In this document: piece after piece, positions 57,030 to 64,000 of the stretch
Numbering within the stretch: position 1 is the stretch's first letter
How the letters are laid out: every line of letters starts with the position of its first letter
NCBI RefSeq assembly: GCF_026745355.1
Contig: NC_079202.1
Location: forward strand, 10,403,487 to 10,467,486
Length of the DNA stretch: 64,000 nucleotides
Origin: Beta vulgaris subsp. vulgaris
Lineage: Eukaryota > Streptophyta > Magnoliopsida > Caryophyllales > Amaranthaceae
Direction: 5' to 3'
Program-made: the position numbers and the translations under genes
Notes under the pieces: model-generated
What the model saw: only the letters and a program-made list of their open reading frames with translations
What the model was told of the DNA's origin: nothing
The model's database searches: none

Positions 57030-58428
57030 CACTAGTGGAAAAATGAAGAAGGGCTGCGCTAAAAAAAGGCATGCAGGGCTGCGCTTTTTGACAGCAGCCC
57101 TTTCAGTAGCAGCCCTTCACTTTTTAAGTAGGGCTGCGCTAGAAAAGCGCAGCCCTTAAGCAAGAAGGGCTGCGCTAGTTAGGAAAAAGCGCAGCCCTTT
57201 TAGCCCAGAAGGGCTGCGCTAGTTAGGAAAAAGCGCAGCCCTTCTGGGCTAGAAGGGCTGCGCTTTTTCCTAACTAGCGCAGCCCTTCCTACCAAAAAAA
57301 AAAAAAAAAAAAAATTTTTTTTTGTCATTTTTTTACTCATAATCTCACATTTTCTGAAATTAAACAGAAGAGAAGAGAAACGAAACGAAAATACTAAACC
57401 CAAAACAATAAAAAGAATGAAACGAAAATGAAAAAAAGGAACAAAAACTAATATACAAAGAGAAGTATACAAGAAGTATACAAGAACATTAATCAAAATA
57501 AACAAAGAGAAGTATACAAGAATAACATTCAAAACAAAGACAAGTATACAAGAACATTAATCAAAACAAAGAGAAGTATACAAGCAAGAACATTAATCAA
57601 AACAAAGAGAAGTATACAAGAACATTATTAATCAAAATATATAAACAAAGAGAAGTATACAAGAACATTATAGATCTGAAAAAATACAAGAACTACAACC
57701 TAATAATGTTTAAATACATAAAACAAAACCCAAATACATAATTTAAAGGAAAAAAAAAATTTCGGAAAAACTTCAAATGGCTATTTGGAGGCTTAAACGA
57801 ACTCGGATGGCTTAAAAAGCCTAAACGTCACAGCATAGCAGTGAGTTTGACTCGTTGGCTCGTTCCGCTTCCGAAAAGGTATCACAATAGGCAATCGGAC
57901 TCCGTCGTCATGTTTAGTGCAGATCGGAAAAACTTAAAATGGGTTTTTGAGACAAATGTTTATGGGAGTTTTTGAGAGAGAGAGATGAGAAGAGAAGAGA
58001 GGGTGAGAGATAAGGAGGAAAGGAATAATGAGGGACGTGAGAGAGGAGAGAGAATGAGGGATAATATATTGACGAATCCCCGCTCAATATTTCAAAGCGC
58101 GCGATTCCGAAATTTCAAAATTTTTCAGAAAGGGCTGCGCTTTTTTAAAAAAGCGTAGCCCTACTAAGCAGAAGGGCTGCGCTTTTTAAAAAAGCGCAAC
58201 CCTTCACTTAGTAGGGCTGCGCTTTTCAAAAAGGCGCAGCCCTTCTTACCAAAAAAGCGCAGCCCTACTAGTGAAGGGCTGCGCCTTTTTTAAAAAGCGC
58301 AGCCCTTCTTCTTAGTAGGGTTGCGCTTTTTTAAAAAAGCGCAGTCCTTCACTAGTAGGGCTGCGCTTTTACGAAAAGCGCAAAGCGCAGCCCTTCCTGC
58401 GCAGCCCTTTATGTTTTTTCCCCTAGTG
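57030..58428. mobile_element. CACTA-type non-autonomous element, 1399 bp
   Basis: Ends CACTAGTGGAAAAA and the complement CACTAGGGGAAAAAA. Flanking triplets are AAA and AGA, an imperfect 3-bp duplication. Both arms are dense arrays of GGGCTGCGCTTTTT in direct and inverted order. The middle holds tandem AAAGAGAAGTATACAAGAAC repeats (57455-57675). No transposase. Confidence 0.85.
57455..57675 (+). repeat. ~33-bp tandem repeat inside the CACTA element
   Basis: Six or so diverged copies of a unit with AGAAGTATACAAGAACATTA and ATCAAAACAAAG. Non-coding. Confidence 0.8.
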
Positions 58429-58962
58429 AGAAAGTCTGTCCTCAAATAAAGTTGAATAATTTAATTATCAAGTTCAATCGTCGAAAAGAGTTTGATTTAT
58501 ATAATAGAAATTACCGAAGAATAATCAACATTTAGATTTTAAAATATTATGAGTATAATTATTAATATGAAATTCAAGTTTTAATTTTTTTTTTCTTTTA
58601 ATTGTGTCAATTAAGTTATATTATCAATTTAATTTTTGAATAATTTTTTTTTTCACACGTAGGTAATAAGAGGAAATCATTCTCCATAATGTAATATTTA
58701 ATTAAAATTTCAAATTTAATTCCATTATTAAATTGTTTAATATATATGGCAATTAAGAAGAAGAAAAGATTTATATGGCAATTTAATTTCATTATTAAGG
58801 ATATATTAGACTTTTTATGAGAGGATACCATCTTCCTCCCCTTTCACTTATTTAATAGAGATGTATATTATATAATATATGTCTTTAATTTAAACATATG
58901 GATCAATACATTGTGTTAAAACATGTATCAATCAAATATTCTTTCGGAATGTAAAGATTAAA

Positions 58963-59163
58963 CTAGTATTTGGGCCCGGACGTTGCCACAGGTTGGTATT
59001 GTTTTCCGAACTTGATATGATTTCTTTTTCCATTCCCATTAAAATATATTAAGGAAAACTCAACATTTAAAAGGTACAAATATAATAATGTGGACACTTC
59101 AAGCATGATTAAAAGTTGGTTGAGATGATAATTGTGTTATGCTATAATAGCAATAGGTCATAT
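58963..59163 (-). mobile_element. Helitron 3' end, extent unknown
   Basis: On the minus strand ...GGCAACGTCCGGGCCCAAATACTAG is a typical Helitron 3' end (GGGCCC hairpin core, then CTAG at 58966-58963). The matching 5' end was not found; the right limit given is arbitrary. Confidence 0.45.
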
Positions 59164-59889
59164 GTTCAAATCTTGTTGCAAGCTAATTTTACTTTTGTTA
59201 CTTAATTGACATGACTTATGTACACATTGAACAATTCTAGTGGAGTAACAGAGGTGCCACGTGGCGTATATACATTGTCACACACACCTTTTAATATATT
59301 TGTATATATGCTTGTGTGTAACTGTTACCTATAACTTAGTGTACAATAATTCAAAAACACTGCTCTTTTTGTATAAAGAATCTCAAATGACATGAAACAA
59401 ATTACAAAGTTAGATTTATGCCATAGGTTCAAATCTTGTTGCAAGCTAATTTTACTTTTGTTATTTAATTGACATGACTTATGTACACATTGAACAATTC
59501 TAGTGGAGTAACAGAGGTGCCACGTGGCGTATATACATTGTCACACACACCTTTTAATATATTTGTATATATGCTTGTGTGTAAGTGTAACTGTTACCTA
59601 TAACTTAGGGTCTGTTCTCTTCGGCATAAAACAGTTGAACTGAACTGAACTGATTTGAACCGAACTGAGCTGATCTGAACTGAACTGAACTGATCTGAAC
59701 TGATCTGAACTGAACTGAACTGAACTGAACTGAATTGAACTGAACTGAATCGAACTGAACTGAATTGAACTGAACTGAAAATAAGCTGGGGAGAACAGGC
59801 CCTTAGTGTACAATAATTCAAAATCACTGCTCTTTTTGTATAAAGAATCTCAATTGACATGAAACAAATTACAAAGTTAGATTTATGTC
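59164..59889 (+). repeat. 263-bp tandem duplication, second copy interrupted
   Basis: 59164-59426 and 59427-59889 are near-identical copies, from GTTCAAATCTTGTTGC through GTGCCACGTGGCGTATATAC to AAAGTTAGATTTATG. The second copy carries a 195-bp Tourist-like insertion and a 6-bp GTGTAA repeat gain. No coding sense. Confidence 0.92.
59608..59802. mobile_element. Tourist-like MITE with GAACT repeats, 195 bp
   Basis: Ends GGGTCTGTTCTC and the complement of GAGAACAGGCCC, TTA on both sides (59605-59607 and 59803-59805). The upstream duplicate copy reads CTTAGTGTAC without the element, which is the empty site. The core is a pentamer repeat of CTGAA. Confidence 0.92.
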
Positions 59890-59976
59890 ATTATTTGTTT
59901 AGTTCATGTCATTTTTGTTGGAGAATGTATCTTTATAAGTGTGAGATTTTGTTACATAATCCAAAACACACTCAAA

Positions 59977-61082
59977 TCTCTATTATATAAGCTAAAGGAG
60001 GGGGTGTGGTGTCCTCCTTTGAAGTGACTAAAATACCCTCTAATAATTTAAAACAATGTTTTCGTTTTATAGAAAATTGAAAAATGAGAATCAATGAAAC
60101 TTGTCATATGAGTAGGTCAAAAATGAAATATGCAATCATATTAATAACTTGACAAACTAGATTGATACAATTAATTCACAAAATCAATTAGAATCTTCAA
60201 CCAAAAAAGTTAGCACTATATGGTGACAACATAATATTTCATATTTACAAAGTTCAAACAATATGGTTCATTAACATTTATAATAGTTCTGCATGCTAAT
60301 ATAAATTGGGTAAACAATGCACCATGTAAGTAATGCAATCCTTTCACAAATTACACAAAAAAAGTTGGTTTGAAAATTAAGAAAAGGAAATTAAAATATG
60401 AAAACCCATTTGGTATGTATTATAAGTTTTTTGGTCAACACTTGGAAAACCTTATGATTTAGACAATATAACTCATACTTATATTAATTATATATTATTA
60501 TTTTATTAATATTAATAAATAAAAAAATATAATTAACTGAGGTATAACTCGCATATAAAAACTAAGTTTTTTTTTGAGATGGGGGTTTGATCTGGAATTT
60601 CAAATAAAAATGCCTTGTTATTAAAGTTTCCGCTTGATAGATGAGAATGCTTTTAATAGTGTGAACTGGAGTGCCTGATCTGGCAAGGAACGCTATAAGA
60701 ATAGGACTTAAACGAATAGAGATCCCAACTCTATTTAATTTCTTCTTTCAATGCTTCTATTTGGAGTATTAAACAATTAATGTGTCACACATTCATGTAT
60801 CCAATTTATTTTACCTTTATTTTGTTGTTTAAATTAACACACAAAAATGCTGTCACTTTCCCCAAATACGACAATACCTAATGTTATACGACTTCTTCAT
60901 AAACACAAATACACAATGGATCAAGATTTTCAACATAATCCGCTGGAAGCCAAAAGTCAAAAACATACTTTTATACAACTTACAAGTTGTACAATATCAC
61001 ATATGTTTTATTAAAGGAGAATTTACATGTAAGAAGGGGAAAAAATTGGAATTTCTTTTGTAAGAGGTGAGAATTAAACATA
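59977..61082 (+). mobile_element. Helitron 5' end and AT-rich body, truncated or nested
   Basis: TCTCTATTATATAAG at 59977 is followed by GTGGTGTCCTCCTTTGAAG, as in the element at 61083. No CTAG-plus-hairpin end is seen before 61083. It may be an incomplete copy, or the outer part of a nested pair sharing the end at 61604. The rest is AT-rich and gene-free. Confidence 0.5.
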
Positions 61083-61604
61083 TCTCTATTATATAAGTCA
61101 AGGGAGGAGGTATGATGTCCTCTTTTGAAGTGACTAAAATACCCTTAATGATCTAATTAATGGAATGAAGAAAATTACAAAAGCAAATCATTTAAAAATT
61201 CTCATTCCAACTTGCCATTTAAAACAAGTTTAAAATGGTATATGCATCAAATACTTCAATCAAAAATTAAATGGACAAAATATTTATACCTTATAAAAAA
61301 AGATGGCATACATAACGTGCATATGAAAAGTCTGAACATTCACTACATTTGATACTCTTTAATTCAGTTAAACCGACTCATTATTTTTGTTCTTTCTGTT
61401 CAATATTCATTCACAAAAAATTAATGTTTACAATCACTCACAACCTTTTTTATTTTTTTACATTAGCGAATTAATATATCTAAATTCATCTAACTGTTGA
61501 ATTTTTCATATTTAAGTTTAATCATAAATAAAGTATGAATGGAGTATCTAATAGAATAACAAATTTTGAAATTAATGCACACATCGCGTGCATATGAAGG
61601 CTAG
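61083..61604 (+). mobile_element. Non-autonomous Helitron, 522 bp
   Basis: It starts TCTCTATTATATAAG and ends CTAG (61601-61604). A GCACACATCGCGTGC hairpin lies about 13 bases inside. It sits between A and T. The same family as the element at 4757-5269 by its ends, and shares GTCCTCTTTTGAAGTGAC with the copies at 6477 and 59977. Confidence 0.85.
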
Positions 61605-61737
61605 TTTTATAGTAGTGGAAGAAGAGTCTTGTAATTACTAGGACAACTTTAATTCTAGTACAGTTTCACCTATATGGACTATGGTCGTTTCTTATGAAGA
61701 CGTTTAGTTTAATTTACTCCACGCATAAAATGAAAAC

Positions 61738-62384
61738 TAGTGATGGCCACTAGTGCAGGCTGGGCGGGCCGGACCGTGAACCGTAGTGCGATGGGCTGAG
61801 ATTTCACGGCCCAGGACCGAACCGTGAAATTCATGGGTTAGGCGGGCTGGTCCGCGCACTGAAAAATCTTGGCGCACACCGGTCTGTTACCGATTTTCAC
61901 GATTCGTGGATCTGGTGGGCTGGACCGGGCTGACGAACCGACATGATAATTTTTTTTTCAAAATTATTTAATCATTGAAATTTTTCATTATTGTTACACA
62001 AAATCTTTAAAACGAATCAAAAGTATATACAAATATTAATATTAATGAATAATTTTATTATTTAAATTTGATTGAATTATATTATATGCAATTTGATTAA
62101 AATATATACAATTTGATTAAAATATACATAATTTGGTTCAATATTTACTTGGATTGGGCAGGTCTGGTTCATGGGACGGGTTGGACCAGTTTCATGGTTC
62201 GGGCTGGGCGGTTTTGGTAGTGGGCTATCATGGGTTGGGGTCAAGAAATCTGGCCCACAACCTACCCACCAATTTCACGGTTCGAGTTTGGCTGGACTGG
62301 GCTTTTTGCTGGCCAGACCAACACAGCGTACGAGGTGGGCTGGGCTGAATGGGCTAAATTGACCCGCATTGTTGGCCATCTCTA
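61738..62384. mobile_element. hAT-type non-autonomous element, 647 bp
   Basis: Ends TAGTGATGGCCA and the complement TAGAGATGGCCA, with the 8-bp duplication ATGAAAAC (61730-61737 and 62385-62392). The arms are rich in GGGCTGG/GGCCGG motifs, the centre AT-rich. Gly/Trp-rich frames here are not genes. Confidence 0.9.
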
Positions 62385-62392
62385 ATGAAAAC

Positions 62393-63659
62393 CGTTGTAG
62401 AAAATTAATGAAGTTATGAAGGGTTCTTTAGTCTTGAGACCTAGAAATCCAACACTAATGATATAAATGACGAGTAATGCCTAATGACTATTTAAACATT
62501 ATATGAGATTTCATTAATATCTGGCATTTAGTGCTTTGTTTGGTTGAATATACGAGTAATGCCTAATGACTATTTAAACATCCTATTAAAATTTCCACTT
62601 ACCTAGGTCCCCTAGGTAAGTAATTTCCTCCATTTTCTAGGAAGTGGAACTTCCTATAAATTTCTACTTCCCATGAATCTGTTAACCAAACAACATTAAA
62701 ATTTTCAATTCTTAGGAATTTTAACTTCCTATATTAAATAATGTCAACCAAACCAATACTTACATTTAGGGGATGCTACCTAGCCTTTGATCAAGAGACA
62801 GACGGCAAACCCACAAAAAAAATGACGATTTTCACTTTAGCTATGGATCACTATCACTGTTAGAAAATGCTATATCTATTTAACGAAATCACTCAATAGA
62901 GATAAATAATTATTTTTCCCATTACAATAAGTAGCACTATTTACGTAGTAAAAGCCATTAGGCATGTTAAATTGCAAAAGTTATTGAGGGGAGTTTGATT
63001 AATATTATTGGTATAGTTTTAGAATGAGAGATGAAATCAAGGTGATATATGGTCGAACATAATTCCTAATAACATATTGTAACATCTCGATTTCAAGCCA
63101 TGTTTAATAGGTTAATAAAAGTTGTTACCAGCAGAACTTAGACTCTCGATGCATTATTGCCCTACTTTTCGATTGGAAAGCACAAGACAACATAATACAT
63201 AAACTTAAACTATGATCATAAGTATTTTTAAGTTTATGATTGTAAAACATAAAAGTTATACTTCATTAGCAGTTAGGGATGGACATGGGTCCAGTACTAC
63301 CCGTAACATGTTGGACCCGATCCTAATCTAAGGATTTGGGTCCAATGTTTTCACACCCTAAGAGTCTGGGTCTGAGTTCAAGTGAAAATATTAGGATTCA
63401 GGTCTTAATATTCTAGACCCGGACTTGACCCCAAACTTTAAAGTTACTTAATTATTTTTTTTTATATTTGTTTTGAATAAAACCCATACATATCCTTAAA
63501 CAGTAAGCAACTAAACTTTCATAACCCTAAAAAACTTTATAGCGGGGTAGAGAAAGGTGAGAGAGAGAGGAGAATTTTTGTTGGTCATCATTGTTCCTCC
63601 ATCGGCACGCCATGACACTTCTTCTCTGATTTTCTCTTTTTGTGTTTTTTTTAATAAAA
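62393..63659. other. Intergenic, AT-rich
   Basis: No gene. A 30-bp direct repeat (ACGAGTAATGCCTAATGACT and 10 more bases) occurs at 62470 and 62552. GTTTGGTTGA near 62538 and TCAACCAAAC near 62750 may be ends of a decayed MITE. At 63276 TAGGGATGGACATGGGTCC looks like one end of another hAT-type element with no second end in view. Confidence 0.4.
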
Positions 63660-64000
63660 CTAGTTTTAGAATCCGTGTATAATGCACAAGAGTATTTATC
63701 CTTTATTACATATTTAAAGGTAGTCACATAATAACAATGACTCAAATTACAAAAAAACATAAAATCATAATGTAAGAGTGGTGAATAACACAAATTACAA
63801 ATATAAATGTAATATAAATGTCTAAATCAATTTATATGTTTGCAAACACTTCCTTGTAAACATTTGTTGTATTTGTACGCACACCGTATTCTTTATCAAA
63901 CGAAGGATATTGAGACCTTTTTTACTCGTAACTCTGGAAACGACAACATAAAATTGTTCATGGCTGAAAACAGGTCTCGGGGACATGCCTGCATGAGACA
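63660..64000 (-). mobile_element. 3' end of a coding (possibly autonomous) Helitron
   Basis: The minus-strand end is ...GTGCATTATACACGGATTC-TAAAA-CTAG (63663-63660), a Helitron terminus with a short GTG/CAC stem. The element continues beyond the right edge and encodes a Rep/helicase C-terminus. Confidence 0.75.
63822..63998 (-). CDS. Helitron Rep/helicase, C-terminal end (partial)
   Basis: The minus-strand frame from the window edge reads 'PVFSHEQFYVVVSRVTSKKG' then 'LNILRLIKNTV' and stops at TAG (63822-63824). 'QFYV..SRVTS.KGL' is the last conserved helicase motif of Helitron/Pif1-family SF1 helicases. The stop lies about 160 bases before the Helitron 3' end, as expected. No disruption in the 58 visible codons. 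Completeness upstream is unknown. Confidence 0.8.
   Translation of the reverse strand, partial: SHAGMSPRPVFSHEQFYVVVSRVTSKKGLNILRLIKNTVCVQIQQMFTRKCLQTYKLI

Larger units (their letters stand above)
56812..58861 (-). mobile_element. Helitron, ~2 kb including a nested CACTA element
   Basis: The minus-strand start is TCTCTATTAAATAAG at 58861 and the end is CTAG at 56815-56812, preceded by a CACGC...GCGTG hairpin and an A-rich spacer. Without the CACTA it is about 650 bp. No coding capacity. Confidence 0.75.

Noticed and set aside
59594..59860. Ser/Val/Gln repeat protein frames
   Set aside because: They are translations of the CTGAA pentamer array inside a MITE.
62133..62362. Gly/Trp-rich frames
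   Set aside because: They read the GGGCTGG-rich arm of a hAT element.

Overview
This is a repeat-rich window from a flowering-plant nuclear genome. It has AT-rich intergenic DNA, GT-AG introns, a Dicer-like gene of the plant DCL3 type, a syringolide-induced-14-1-1-like gene, plant LINE, Copia, MULE, CACTA, hAT and Helitron elements, and many Stowaway and Tourist MITEs. A eudicot is likely. The Caryophyllales (spinach or beet relatives) are my guess from the look of the repeats, which the sequence alone does not prove.

Host genes are few. (1) A two-exon LYR-motif gene lies on the minus strand at 1435-2963. (2) A second two-exon LYR gene (LYRM2-like) lies on the minus strand at 12319-13215. 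(3) A DCL3-like coding exon lies on the minus strand at 13823-16822; it encodes PAZ, two RNase III domains and two dsRNA-binding regions but no helicase, and a plausible non-coding first exon lies near 19443. (4) An intronless syringolide-induced-14-1-1-like gene lies on the plus strand at 54624-55514.

The rest is a stack of transposons, many with ends resolved to the base. At 4.7-6.5 kb there are Helitrons. At 6794-11298 a MULE with 47-bp terminal inverted repeats (TIRs) and a 10-bp target-site duplication (TSD) carries a ~320-bp tandem array with alternating unit types. At 19690-30783 a LINE with a 14-bp TSD inserted just upstream of the DCL3-like gene. Its ORF2 was later split by a 3807-bp CACTA element (23453-27259, TSD GTA), which carries a captured exon of the polyadenylation-factor gene CPSF100. 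At 30891-31543 there is a hAT element. At 31569-45421 a Copia element (TSD ATCCT) holds a hAT in one LTR, a Tourist MITE inside that hAT, and a 5.6-kb MULE (38872-44483) in its leader. That MULE has 79-bp TIRs and two convergent genes: a mudrA-like transposase and a GRF-zinc-finger protein.

The right third holds MITEs, simple repeats, a ~1-kb minisatellite, two long-TIR fold-back elements (one with telomere-like arms) around the 54.6-kb gene, a CACTA nested in a Helitron, a tandem duplication that supplies the empty site of a Tourist MITE, further Helitrons and a hAT. At the right edge is the end of a Helitron helicase gene.

The four host genes show no sign of working as one pathway. The two LYR proteins would act in mitochondria, and the Dicer-like protein in nuclear small-RNA biogenesis. 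No CRISPR, rRNA or tRNA gene was seen.
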